Shown here: one piece after another, positions 42,686 through 50,425 of the stretch
Layout: each line of letters starts with the position of its first letter
How positions within the stretch are numbered: position 1 is the first letter of the stretch
Assembly (NCBI GenBank): GCA_963816155.1
Contig: CAWFJE010000010.1
Coordinates: 1 to 64,000, forward strand
Source of the DNA: JAXGXJ01 sp963816155
Lineage (GTDB): Bacteria > Actinomycetota > Thermoleophilia > RBG-16-64-13
DNA: 64,000 nt
Direction: 5' to 3'
Notes under the pieces: generated by a model
What the model saw: the letters and a program-made list of their open reading frames with translations, nothing else
Databases searched by the model: none
Told to the model about the DNA's origin: nothing
Position numbers and translations under genes: made by a program

Positions 42686-43708
42686 TCACGCCCGCGGATG
42701 AGCCTTACGGTACGCTTTGCGCAAGTGCGCCGCCGAGACGTGGGTGTAGACCTGAGTGGTGCGCAGCGACGAGTGCCCCAAGAGTTCTTGGATGGCCCGC
42801 AGATCGGCGCCCCCCTCGAGCAGATGAGTAGCGAACGAATGACGGAGGGTGTGCGGTGAAGTCCCGATCGGCACTCCGGCCAGACGCAGATAACGGGAGA
42901 GCCTGCGCTGAACGTCTGAAGAAGACAGAGGTCGGCCTCGCCGGCTGACGAAGACGCGGTCTTCGTCCTCACTCCTCACGAGGTGAGGACGCCCTTCTTC
43001 GAGATAGCGGTCGAGAGCGACCAGAGCTATCTCTCCCACGGGCACCACACGCACTTTGCGTCCCTTCCCTTTGACTCGTATCTCCCGTGACACCGCGCCG
43101 ATGTCACGTAGGCGCAGGTCGAGCGCTTCTTGGCAGCGCAGTCCGGACGAGTATATCAACTCAAAAAGAGCCCTATCCCTCAGCTGCAGTGGCTCCCCGC
43201 CGCCCATGCCACCCAAAAGAACGTCCATCTGCTCCGGACTGACCACCTGAGGGAGACGTTTGGGCAACTTGGGCGAAGCCACACCTGCAGCGGGACTGGC
43301 CTCCACGAAGCCATTCTCCTCGCAGAAGAGCAGGAAGCGCCGGATGACAGAGAGCTTGCGCGCGATGGTGCTGCGGGCAGCGGGCCGGGGGCGAGTGGGC
43401 CCGCGCCTGGCAGGCGCGGCCGGAGTGAGCAAGCCCTCCTCGGCCGCAGCGCGGCTTTCTTCGACATCCAGCCCACCCTCCGCGAGGGCCTCTACGAAGG
43501 CGCCTATGTGTTCGGGACGAACGCCCGCAACGCTTCCAATGCCGCGCGATTCCAGGAAGGCGCTGAACTGGCGCAGATCGCCGGCCGAGGCCCGGATGGT
43601 GCGAGGGCTGTAGTCGGCCGCTACGAGGCTCCTCAGGTACGCGACCGCGGCTCCCTCGAGATCGGCAAGGGGAGATTCTGAGAGCTCTTGTGCGCCACCG
43701 TCCCGCAT
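42686..43708 (-). CDS. xerC: Tyrosine recombinase XerC-like
   Basis: Site-specific recombinase resolving chromosome dimers. N-terminal SAM-like core-binding domain, interrupted at about 82-112 by a Pro/Arg/Ala-rich insert, then the catalytic domain with R191, K215, H286-T-L-R289, H312 and the nucleophile Y321 (TTQVYTHVS). Length 340 aa against about 300. ATG at 43708 has GGAGGG upstream and lies 76 bp inside the 3' end of dprA. XerC and XerD cannot be told apart reliably; the dprA-xerC-whiG-rpsB context is the usual place for xerC. Confidence 0.92.
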   Translation of the reverse strand: MRDGGAQELSESPLADLEGAAVAYLRSLVAADYSPRTIRASAGDLRQFSAFLESRGIGSVAGVRPEHIGAFVEALAEGGLDVEESRAAAEEGLLTPAAPARRGPTRPRPAARSTIARKLSVIRRFLLFCEENGFVEASPAAGVASPKLPKRLPQVVSPEQMDVLLGGMGGGEPLQLRDRALFELIYSSGLRCQEALDLRLRDIGAVSREIRVKGKGRKVRVVPVGEIALVALDRYLEEGRPHLVRSEDEDRVFVSRRGRPLSSSDVQRRLSRYLRLAGVPIGTSPHTLRHSFATHLLEGGADLRAIQELLGHSSLRTTQVYTHVSAAHLRKAYRKAHPRA

Positions 43709-44883
43709 TTCCCTCCGCTCTCCCCCTCACGCGCGTCAGGCGCCCGGAGGAACTGACCCGGACCACCCCGCACCACGACACCTTGTAGCTGCAGCCGCGC
43801 CAGCCCGGCTGTGATGTCCCTTACGGGTCGACCCGTCTGCGCTACCAAGTCGTCCACGGTGCAGGCGCCGACCGCAAGAGCTGCCAGAAGTGCGCCTTCC
43901 CCAGCCTCGTGGGCTGCTGCCCAGGAAACACCCGCAGCTTTGGAGCCCGCCGACGGTCCGGGCGCGCGCTCCCCTCTTTCCATTCCGGTCGCGGACAGGA
44001 AATCCTCTACCAAGACCTGAGGATCGACCGCAGGCGGCGCTCCGTCGTAGAGCAGTGCGTTGCAACCTTCGTGGTTCTCGGCGAACACCGGTCCGGGCAC
44101 GGCGAACACGCTCCGACCGAGCTCCAGGGCCCAACCGGCGGTCTGCAAAGCACCGCTGACCTTGGAGCCTTCGACCACGAGCACAGCATCGGCCAGGGCC
44201 GCCAACAGACGGTTGCGATGAGGAAACGTCCAGCGTGCCGGAGGGCAGCCCGGGGGCAGCTCGCTGAGGACGAGGCCCTCGGCGCCAAGACGCTGGTACA
44301 GGTGTCTGTGTCTGCGTGGGTAGATGACATCGGCGCCGCAGCCGAGGATGGCGACGGACAGTCCCCCGCAGTCAAGAGCCGCGATGTGCGCCCGGGCATC
44401 GATGCCCAGCGCCATGCCGCTGATCACCGCGATACCGTTGCCTGCCAGAGCTGCAGTGAAGACCTCAGCTGCACGTGCCCCGTAGGCACTCGCCTTGCGC
44501 GTCCCCACCACAGCGACGCGCGGCGCATCGTTCAGGCACGCGAGGGCCTCTCGAGAGCCGCGCACGAACAGACCGGCGGGAGGGTATGTGAGATGCGTCA
44601 GTCCTGGCGGGAAGCAGGGGGAGCCGTAGGGGACGAACCACAGCCCCGTCTCTTCAAGCGCGCAGAGTGCCCCCTGTAAGGAGAAGTCCCGCTTCCTTTC
44701 TTCGAAGCGCCGGACCGCAGCCAGGCTCAAGCCCCAACGCAGGAGGGTGCCTCTGGATGCACGCCAGACGCCCTCGGGACCGCTTGCCCCAAGAAACCTG
44801 AGCAGAGGGGAGCATCCCCAGGAGCTCTGCCAGGCCAAGCCCAGAGCCCCCTCAGAAGCCTCGGCAGACGACCCCTCCGTCAC
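43633..44883 (-). CDS. dprA: DNA-processing protein DprA (Smf)
   Basis: Loads RecA on incoming single-stranded DNA during transformation. Rossmann-fold core with RVAVVGTRKASAYG, ISGMALGIDARAH, ILGCGADVIYPRRH, ELPPGCPPARWTFPHRNRLLAAL, VVEGSKVSGALQTAGWALELGR and a C-terminal winged helix (ACTVDDLVAQTGRPVRDI). GTG at 44883 forms a GTGA quartet with the comM stop and gives 416 aa. A tail beyond the winged helix is co-encoded with the xerC 5' end in another frame. Neighbouring comM suggests competence functions, but no comE genes are seen here. Confidence 0.95.
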   Translation of the reverse strand: MTEGSSAEASEGALGLAWQSSWGCSPLLRFLGASGPEGVWRASRGTLLRWGLSLAAVRRFEERKRDFSLQGALCALEETGLWFVPYGSPCFPPGLTHLTYPPAGLFVRGSREALACLNDAPRVAVVGTRKASAYGARAAEVFTAALAGNGIAVISGMALGIDARAHIAALDCGGLSVAILGCGADVIYPRRHRHLYQRLGAEGLVLSELPPGCPPARWTFPHRNRLLAALADAVLVVEGSKVSGALQTAGWALELGRSVFAVPGPVFAENHEGCNALLYDGAPPAVDPQVLVEDFLSATGMERGERAPGPSAGSKAAGVSWAAAHEAGEGALLAALAVGACTVDDLVAQTGRPVRDITAGLARLQLQGVVVRGGPGQFLRAPDAREGESGGKCGTVAHKSSQNLPLPISREPRSRT

Positions 44884-46490
44884 CCCAGACCCACCCGTCG
44901 ATAATCCAGACGGAGGGCGATGGCCTCCGCGACGTGATCGATGCCGACGACTTCCAGTTGGTCCAGGTCTGCGATGGTCCTTGCCAGACTCACAATGCGC
45001 GTGTAGGCCCGGCCACTCAGGCCTTCCCCGACCAACGCCCGGCGCAAGAGGGAACGGGCCTCCCCGCTCAGCCGGCATCCGCCCTCGAGGTGAGCGGATG
45101 CGCCCTTCACGGTTTCCTCGGATCGTCCGACGTGCGCCGCGAGACCGGCTCCACTGTTCGCCGGAGACTCCATCTTGCGCGCCTTCTCCCGAGCTTGGCG
45201 GAATTGTCGGGCGGCAGCCACGCGCTCCCGTACCACGGCCGATGTCTCGCCGCACCTACCGTTCTCAAGGGAGAAGAGAGTGAGCGGCGGGACCTCGATG
45301 AGCACGTCGACCCGATCGAGCAAAGGGCCGCTCAGGCGGGCCCGGTAGCGATCGATAGCCGACGCGGGACAGCGACAGACCTTTTCCCCGTGGCCAAGAT
45401 ACCCGCACGGACAGGGATTCATAGCCCCGACGAGAGTGCAGGCAGCCGGGAAGACCGACGTGCCGGCCCGCCTGCTGATCGAGATGCGCCCGTCTGCAAG
45501 CGGCTCGCGTAGAGCCTCCAAAGCGTCTCTGGAGAACTCTGGCAGTTCGTCCAGCAGAAGGACGCCGTGGTGGGCCAGACTCACCTCTCCGGGCCGCAGG
45601 TGCATCCCGCCGCCAACGAGCGCGGCGCGGGAGGCGGTGTGGTGAGGAGCCCGAAAGGGCCGCGCGCTCGCCAGGTCGGCCTGGGCTCCGGGCAACCCGG
45701 CAGCGCTCCATATCCGCGTCACTTCCACCGCCTCGGAGGTGCTCAAGGGGGGCAGGATCGTGGGTAGACGTCGGGCAAGCATCGTCTTCCCGGCCCCGGG
45801 GGATCCGACCATGAGGAGATGATGTCCGCCGGCCGCGGCTATCTCCAACGCTCGTTTGGCTTGCTCGTGACCGATGACTTCGCCCAGGTCGACATCCTCC
45901 GGACCGGGTCCGTCGGCCCCCGTCCTCCTCATGCTCAACCAGCGCCGCCCTCGCTCAAGCGCTCGTAGGCGCGAGCCGCTGTTGGTTATGACCGCGACCG
46001 CTTCAGCCAGGGACCTGACCCCCAGCACGCCGCCGAAGCCCAGAGCGGAGGCCGCGGGAAGGCATTCGACAGGTGCTACCAGCCACTCCACCCCGATACC
46101 GGCCGCCCGCTCCAGCACCGAGAGCATGCCGCGCGTGGACCGCACGACCCCGTCCAGGGACATCTCCCCCACGGCCCCGACTCCTCGGACCGACTCGAGC
46201 GGCACTTGGCCGCACGCGGCCAGCGTGGCCAAAGCGATGGGAAGGTCGAAGCCGGGGCCGTCCTTGGGTACGTCGCCGGGACTGAGGTTGACCGTGATGC
46301 GGCGTGTGGGCAAGGGGACCCCGCTGGATGCGGCCCCAGACCTCACCCGTTCCCGGGCCTCACGGACCGCTGCACCGGGGAGCCCGACTATGGTTACTCC
46401 AGGTAGCCCCGACCGCGCATGGGCCTCCACACGCACCGGCACGGCCTCGATACCCACGAGGGCAAAGCCCCACACAGCAGCGATACCCAC
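44880..46490 (-). CDS. comM: YifB/ComM family Mg-chelatase-like AAA+ protein
   Basis: Hexameric helicase promoting branch migration during natural transformation in some bacteria. N-terminal ChlI-like domain (VRVEAHARSGLPGVTIVGLPG, NLSPGDVPKDGPGFDLPIAL), Walker A VGSPGAGKTMLARRLP near 220, Walker B VLLLDELPEFSRDALEALREPL, a zinc-ribbon-like cluster in AMNPCPCGYLGHGEKVCRC, and a C-terminal Mg-chelatase domain. GTG at 46490, two bases after the yraN stop, gives 536 aa; GTG at 46475 is an alternative. Overlaps dprA by 4 bp. Confidence 0.93.
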   Translation of the reverse strand: MGIAAVWGFALVGIEAVPVRVEAHARSGLPGVTIVGLPGAAVREARERVRSGAASSGVPLPTRRITVNLSPGDVPKDGPGFDLPIALATLAACGQVPLESVRGVGAVGEMSLDGVVRSTRGMLSVLERAAGIGVEWLVAPVECLPAASALGFGGVLGVRSLAEAVAVITNSGSRLRALERGRRWLSMRRTGADGPGPEDVDLGEVIGHEQAKRALEIAAAGGHHLLMVGSPGAGKTMLARRLPTILPPLSTSEAVEVTRIWSAAGLPGAQADLASARPFRAPHHTASRAALVGGGMHLRPGEVSLAHHGVLLLDELPEFSRDALEALREPLADGRISISRRAGTSVFPAACTLVGAMNPCPCGYLGHGEKVCRCPASAIDRYRARLSGPLLDRVDVLIEVPPLTLFSLENGRCGETSAVVRERVAAARQFRQAREKARKMESPANSGAGLAAHVGRSEETVKGASAHLEGGCRLSGEARSLLRRALVGEGLSGRAYTRIVSLARTIADLDQLEVVGIDHVAEAIALRLDYRRVGLG

Positions 46491-46492
46491 GG

Positions 46493-46852
46493 CTAGGATC
46501 CACCTCCCAAGATGTCCTCGATATGCTCCAGAGTCCGCGGAAGACCCTGCGCGTCGAGCATGACCACGACGGCGTCGAACCTGGTCTGACAGGGAAGCAG
46601 ACCCCGTTCGGCGAGCCACCACAAGGCCGCCGCCCGCATCCTGCGGGCTTTGCGCGGACCGATGGCCTCTATCGCCGAGCCGAATTCTTCGCTTGCCCGC
46701 GTCTTGACCTCCACGATGACCATGAGGCCCGCTCGACGGCAGACCAGATCGACCTCGCCCGCGGGGGTGCGCTGGTTCATTCCCAGAAGGGTGTAGCCCT
46801 TGCCGGTCAAGTAGACGGCTGCCAGTTCTTCACCGGCCCGGCCCCGGGCCAC
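46493..46852 (-). CDS. YraN/UPF0102 endonuclease-like protein
   Basis: Small protein of the UPF0102 family with a restriction-endonuclease-like fold; function unproven. Shows GRAGEELAAVYLTGKGY, EVDLVCRRAGLMVIVEVKTR (the D...EVK triad) and RMRAAALWWL. At 119 aa it is standard length. GTG at 46852 has no obvious ribosome site. Upstream in frame, a CTG at 46879 has GGGGAGG five bases before it and could be an alternative non-canonical start. First gene of the leftward yraN-comM-dprA-xerC run. Confidence 0.87.
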   Translation of the reverse strand: MARGRAGEELAAVYLTGKGYTLLGMNQRTPAGEVDLVCRRAGLMVIVEVKTRASEEFGSAIEAIGPRKARRMRAAALWWLAERGLLPCQTRFDAVVVMLDAQGLPRTLEHIEDILGGGS

Positions 46853-46977
46853 TCGGTCGATCGGTGCATATATGGACAGACCTGCCTCCCCTCGATCCGC
46901 GTGACGCGCTACCCTTCGCTACACAGCAGATTAGGCGGGCATGGCTGCCCCGTACTACGACTTCGGTCTGGGATTGG

Positions 46978-47032
46978 CATGCGACTCACATGGGCGGCCA
47001 CGAACATGCGACTCTCATGCACGGGCGACGAA
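46978..47032. repeat. Two tandem 27/28-bp repeats upstream of mutY
   Basis: CATGCGACTCACATGGGCGG and following CCACGAA (46978-47004) are repeated as CATGCGACTCTCATGCACGG and following GCGACGAA (47005-47032). Each unit holds an internal CATG...CATG dyad. They lie in the 199-bp divergent gap between yraN and the MutY-like gene, ending 20 bp before its ATG, so they may be a regulator binding site. Confidence 0.6.
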
Positions 47033-47051
47033 TGATGAGGCGGCACGAACG

Positions 47052-47933
47052 ATGACCACGGTACGCGCAGAAGGACCACACTCCCCACCGCATCCGGCCT
47101 TGGATCGCTTCCCGACAGAGGATCTCGAACTCTTCCGCCGCGTCGTGCTGGAGCACTACAGAGTCGCCGGACGCGACCTACCCTGGCGCCATACCCGCGA
47201 CCCCTATCGCCTCCTGGTCTCGGAGATCATGCTGCAGCAGACCCAGGTGGCACGCGTGCTCACCAAGTATCCTGAGTTCCTCGCCCTCTTCCCGGACGTG
47301 TGGACACTCGCGAGCAGCCCCACCTCCGCGGTCCTCGCCGCCTGGCAGGGTCTGGGGTACAACCGCCGGGGACTGGCCCTCCAAAGGGCCGCCCGCCGAG
47401 TCGTAACCATCCACGACGGCACGTTTCCCCTCTCCCAGCACGACCTGCGCTCTCTGCCCGGAGTCGGACCCGCCACAGCGGGAGCCATCGCTGCCTTCGC
47501 GTACGGACATGGTGTTCCCTACGTCGAGACCAACATCCGAGCGGCCTTTCTGCACCACTTCTTTCCCGACGAGCACGATGTGACCGACCGAGATATCCTG
47601 CCCTTGGTGGAAGCCACACTCGACATGAACGATCCCCGCACCTGGTATTACGCACTCATGGACTACGGCTCCTGGCTGAAGCGGGTAGTGGCCAATCCTT
47701 CGCGCCGCAGCAGACATCATCACCGACAGGCCCCCTATCAGGGGTCGCGGCGCCAGCTGCGCGCCCAGATCCTGCGCCTCTTCTTGGCGCGGCGCGAAGA
47801 GGCGCCCGTTGAGACCGCTGCGCAGGTGGCGATCCTCTTACCAGGGTGGGATGTGGGCGAGGTCGAGACGGTCATGTGCCGCCTGACAGAAGAGGGCTTT
47901 TTGAAGCTCGATGGCGGCTTCTCGCTGGTCTGA
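47052..47933 (+). CDS. MutY-like HhH-GPD DNA glycosylase without an iron-sulphur cluster
   Basis: Only plus-strand gene in the first 60 kb. HhH-GPD fold: WRHTRDPYRLLVSEIMLQQTQV near the N-terminus, AAWQGLGYNRRG, HhH motif LPGVGPATAGAIAAFAYG, then VETNIRAAFLHHFF. Two differences from canonical MutY: the catalytic-position Asp of VDGNV/VDTHV is Glu in VETNI, and the C-terminal four-cysteine cluster loop is replaced by SWLKRVVANPSRRSRHHHRQ. The only Cys is near the end. It lacks a NUDIX-like domain; 293 aa. A Fe-S-less MutY-related subfamily is the likely home; adenine specificity is not proven. ATG at 47052 has only a weak ribosome site. Confidence 0.82.
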   Translation: MTTVRAEGPHSPPHPALDRFPTEDLELFRRVVLEHYRVAGRDLPWRHTRDPYRLLVSEIMLQQTQVARVLTKYPEFLALFPDVWTLASSPTSAVLAAWQGLGYNRRGLALQRAARRVVTIHDGTFPLSQHDLRSLPGVGPATAGAIAAFAYGHGVPYVETNIRAAFLHHFFPDEHDVTDRDILPLVEATLDMNDPRTWYYALMDYGSWLKRVVANPSRRSRHHHRQAPYQGSRRQLRAQILRLFLARREEAPVETAAQVAILLPGWDVGEVETVMCRLTEEGFLKLDGGFSLV

Positions 47934-47942
47934 GAACCTGCC

Positions 47943-47965
47943 GAAGACGCCTGAGGGGCGCCTTC
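47943..47965. terminator. Hairpin between convergent mutY-like gene and rnhB
   Basis: GAAGACGCC pairs with GGCGCCTTC with one mismatch (eight of nine pairs, 5-nt loop) in the 65-bp convergent gap. There is no T-run on either strand, so it may act as a bidirectional but weak terminator. Confidence 0.4.
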
Positions 47966-47998
47966 TGATCACCCCCGCAGCACCGTCCCCGAGCGCGG

Positions 47999-48727
47999 CT
48001 AGATGAGCTCCAACTGTTGGGTCCCGACCCCGCGGAAGCTGAGTCGGTGAAGAGGGCAAGGTCCCTTCTCGAGCAGGGCTTCTCTGTGCCGGAGGGTGCC
48101 GTAGCCGACGTGCTCCTCGAAGCCATAGCAGGGATGCAAAGACGCCAAGTTCCTCATCAGCCGGTCGCGTACCACCTTCGCCACCACCGAAGCAGCGGCC
48201 ACAGCCGCGCTCTTGAAGTCGGCGCCCACCATACCTCTTGCCCGAAGGTCCGTGCGCTTGAGATCGAAGCCATCGACGACAGCGAAACGATAGTCGTCAT
48301 CCAGCAGTTCAAGCGCGTGACCCAAGGCACGCAGATTGCAGCGATGGAGCCCGCGCTCGTCTATGGTGGCCGCCGAAACAGCTACCCACGACACCCGCGC
48401 TGCGCAGCGGACGATGCCCTCGTACATCGCCTCCCGCGCCTCCGTCGAGAGGAGTTTGGAATCCGTTAGCCCGCGCAGGCACCCAAAGGGGGCCCCGGCG
48501 TAGTCGAGGACTACCGCCGCGGCCACCAGCGGGCCGGCGAGACAGCCGCGACCGGCCTCATCGGCTCCGGCCAGACGGAGTCCTGTCCGCGCGTCGTCGG
48601 GACGCTCGTAGTCCTCCTGCGCGAGCAGGGTCTTGTCGAAACGGAAGGGATCGGAGGCCCGCTTGCGCCGGGGACGTGGAACAGGCCCTCCATCCTCCCC
48701 TCGCGCACCCTGAGAGTCAGCGGCCAT
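47999..48727 (-). CDS. rnhB: Ribonuclease HII
   Basis: Cuts RNA in RNA-DNA hybrids and removes single ribonucleotides from DNA. GADEAGRGCLAGPLVAAAVVL carries the first catalytic Asp-Glu pair; LTDSKLLS, the later Asp in FAVVDGFDLKR and the KSAAVAAASVVAKVVRDRLM helix follow. ATG at 48727 gives 242 aa, 16 bp after the lepB stop; the frame to 48841 lies inside lepB. The first ~55 residues are charged and not conserved, so a later start is possible. Confidence 0.94.
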   Translation of the reverse strand: MAADSQGARGEDGGPVPRPRRKRASDPFRFDKTLLAQEDYERPDDARTGLRLAGADEAGRGCLAGPLVAAAVVLDYAGAPFGCLRGLTDSKLLSTEAREAMYEGIVRCAARVSWVAVSAATIDERGLHRCNLRALGHALELLDDDYRFAVVDGFDLKRTDLRARGMVGADFKSAAVAAASVVAKVVRDRLMRNLASLHPCYGFEEHVGYGTLRHREALLEKGPCPLHRLSFRGVGTQQLELI

Positions 48728-48743
48728 CGACGCCCCGCCGCTG

Positions 48744-49355
48744 TCAGAGACCCGTGATGTGGCTGAGTGGCCAGTAGATGGCGAAGGCCGCACCCAGGAT
48801 CGCTTCCTCGCTGACCGGCCCGAAGACCCGACTGTCGCCACTGTTATTGCGATTGTCTCCCATGGCCCAGACGTAGCCCTCAGGTACGCGCTCCTCTAGG
48901 TACTCCCCGATGATGGGATGCTCCTTGATGAAGTCCTCTTCCTGCGCCAGTCCGTTCACGTACAGCCGCCCATCATGCACGGCCACCGTATCACCCCCGG
49001 TCGCCACCACGCGCTTGATGAAGGGGTCGGATCCCTCAGTGTTGGGTGGTTGGAACACGATGACGTCGCCCGGTTCGGGCGAGCGGAAGCGGTAGGTCAG
49101 CCGATTCACGAGAACGCGATCGCCCTCCACGAGGGTCGGCTCCATGGAGGGCGAGGGTATGGCGAACGGCTTGACCAGGAACTGCTGGACGACGAGGGCA
49201 AGGACGAAGGCCGCGGCCACGATGACCACGATCTCGATCAACCAACGCAGTGACCGGCTCCGAGTAGCGCCACCTGTGCGACGTTCGTCTTCCGCCGGCC
49301 TGAGACCATGCTCCTCGACCAGCGGTGCGGAATCCGGTCCGGTCACCGGATCCAC
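48744..49355 (-). CDS. lepB: Type I signal peptidase (first of two)
   Basis: Removes Sec/Tat signal peptides outside the membrane. One transmembrane helix at about 40-60, catalytic Ser in IPSPSMEPTL, general-base Lys in DPFIKRVVATGGD, and the C-terminal box MGDNRNNSGDSRVFG. Length 203 aa. Located between rplS and rnhB, the normal site in Actinomycetota. A second copy lies 480 bp upstream on the other side of rplS. Confidence 0.94.
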   Translation of the reverse strand: MDPVTGPDSAPLVEEHGLRPAEDERRTGGATRSRSLRWLIEIVVIVAAAFVLALVVQQFLVKPFAIPSPSMEPTLVEGDRVLVNRLTYRFRSPEPGDVIVFQPPNTEGSDPFIKRVVATGGDTVAVHDGRLYVNGLAQEEDFIKEHPIIGEYLEERVPEGYVWAMGDNRNNSGDSRVFGPVSEEAILGAAFAIYWPLSHITGL

Positions 49356-49360
49356 AGTCG

Positions 49361-49705
49361 TCAGACGCGCTTCTCTTTGACGCGCGCCTTCTTGCCCAGT
49401 TTGTCGCGCAGATAGTAGAGCTTGGCCCGGGCGACGTCGCCCACAGCCGTCACTTCGATCTTGTCGATCTTCGGCGAATGGACCGGGAAGGTACGTTCCA
49501 CACCCACACCGAAGGACTGCTTGCGGACTGTGAACGTCTCCCGAGCACCATTACCCTGCTTGCGGATGCAGAATCCTTGGAAGACCTGGATCCTCTCCCT
49601 GCTTCCCTCTACCACCTTGAAATGTACGCGTAACGTGTCCCCGGACTTGAAAACGGGGAGATCCTGGCGGAGTTGCGCGCGTTCGAATTCTTCTATCGCT
49701 CCCAT
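49361..49705 (-). CDS. rplS: 50S ribosomal protein L19
   Basis: Subunit-interface protein near the 16S contact. Full length 114 aa with LPVFKSGDTLRVHFKVVEGSRERIQVFQG-type core, RETFTVRKQSFGVGVERTFPVHSP and the basic end. ATG at 49705; the frame is open to 49828, but that segment contains the promoter and is not protein-like. Followed by lepB five bases later. Confidence 0.97.
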   Translation of the reverse strand: MGAIEEFERAQLRQDLPVFKSGDTLRVHFKVVEGSRERIQVFQGFCIRKQGNGARETFTVRKQSFGVGVERTFPVHSPKIDKIEVTAVGDVARAKLYYLRDKLGKKARVKEKRV

Positions 49706-49772
49706 TGCATACCTAGCCCTAGTTCGACCCTGGATGGATTGTTCCGGCCTTCCCGACGAAAAGCCAGCAGAC

Positions 49773-49801
49773 TTTAGAGCATCCGGCCCTCGATTGCAAC
49801 C
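49773..49801 (-). promoter_or_regulatory. Candidate promoter of rplS-lepB-rnhB
   Basis: TTGCAA (49796-49801), 17-bp spacer, TAAAGT (49773-49778), read on the minus strand in the 129-bp gap between the second lepB and rplS. Start site expected near 49766, giving a leader of about 60 nt. Confidence 0.5.
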
Positions 49802-49834
49802 GCCGGTCCCATGGTCGGCCAGCCGCACGCCTAT

Positions 49835-50425
49835 CTAGAGCCCGCTCCAATGGCTGATGGGCCAGTACACCACGAAGGCCTTCCCGATGATGGAATCGAC
49901 GTCGATAGGGCCGAAAAGGCGACTGTCCCCACTGTTGTTCCTGTTGTCGCCCATCACAAAGACCTGGCCCGAAGGGATAGTGGTCTCGAGATCCGGTCCT
50001 TCGAACGGACTCTCCAGCACATAGGGCTCTTCCTGCGTGACGCCGTTGACGTACAGCCGCCCGTCCTTGATCTCCACGGTGTCACCGGCGACGGCGACCA
50101 CACGCTTGACCAGGTCCTCCTCCTGATTCACAGGCGATTGGAACACGATGACGTCTCCGCTCTGCGGATCGCGGAAGTGATAGGTCAAGCGGCTGAGAAG
50201 GATGCGGTCTCCTTCTTCCAAGGTGGTGCGCATCGAGATCTGATGGATGGTGAAGGGCTTGAGGAGGAAGGCCTGTACGAGCATGGCGATAGCAAAAGCG
50301 GCCACCACGATGACCACCACCTCGAGTACCAGGCTCAGCGCTCCCCGCTTCTTCACCTCGGTGGTCCCGACACGCGGCGAGGAGGTCGGCCGTTCGGGAT
50401 CCACACCGTCGTTCTCAAGGCTCAC
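49835..50425 (-). CDS. Type I signal peptidase (second copy, divergent serine box)
   Basis: Same layout as the other signal peptidase: a cytoplasmic tail, one transmembrane helix (about 32-52), serine box, EEDLVKRVVAVAGDTVE with the Lys, and MGDNRNNSGDSRLFG. The serine box reads IHQISMRTTLEEGDRIL; the usual PSGSMEPTL prolines are replaced, although Ser-Met remains. GTG at 50425 overlaps trmD by 11 bp and gives 196 aa. It may have a separate substrate set, or be regulatory. Confidence 0.88.
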   Translation of the reverse strand: MSLENDGVDPERPTSSPRVGTTEVKKRGALSLVLEVVVIVVAAFAIAMLVQAFLLKPFTIHQISMRTTLEEGDRILLSRLTYHFRDPQSGDVIVFQSPVNQEEDLVKRVVAVAGDTVEIKDGRLYVNGVTQEEPYVLESPFEGPDLETTIPSGQVFVMGDNRNNSGDSRLFGPIDVDSIIGKAFVVYWPISHWSGL

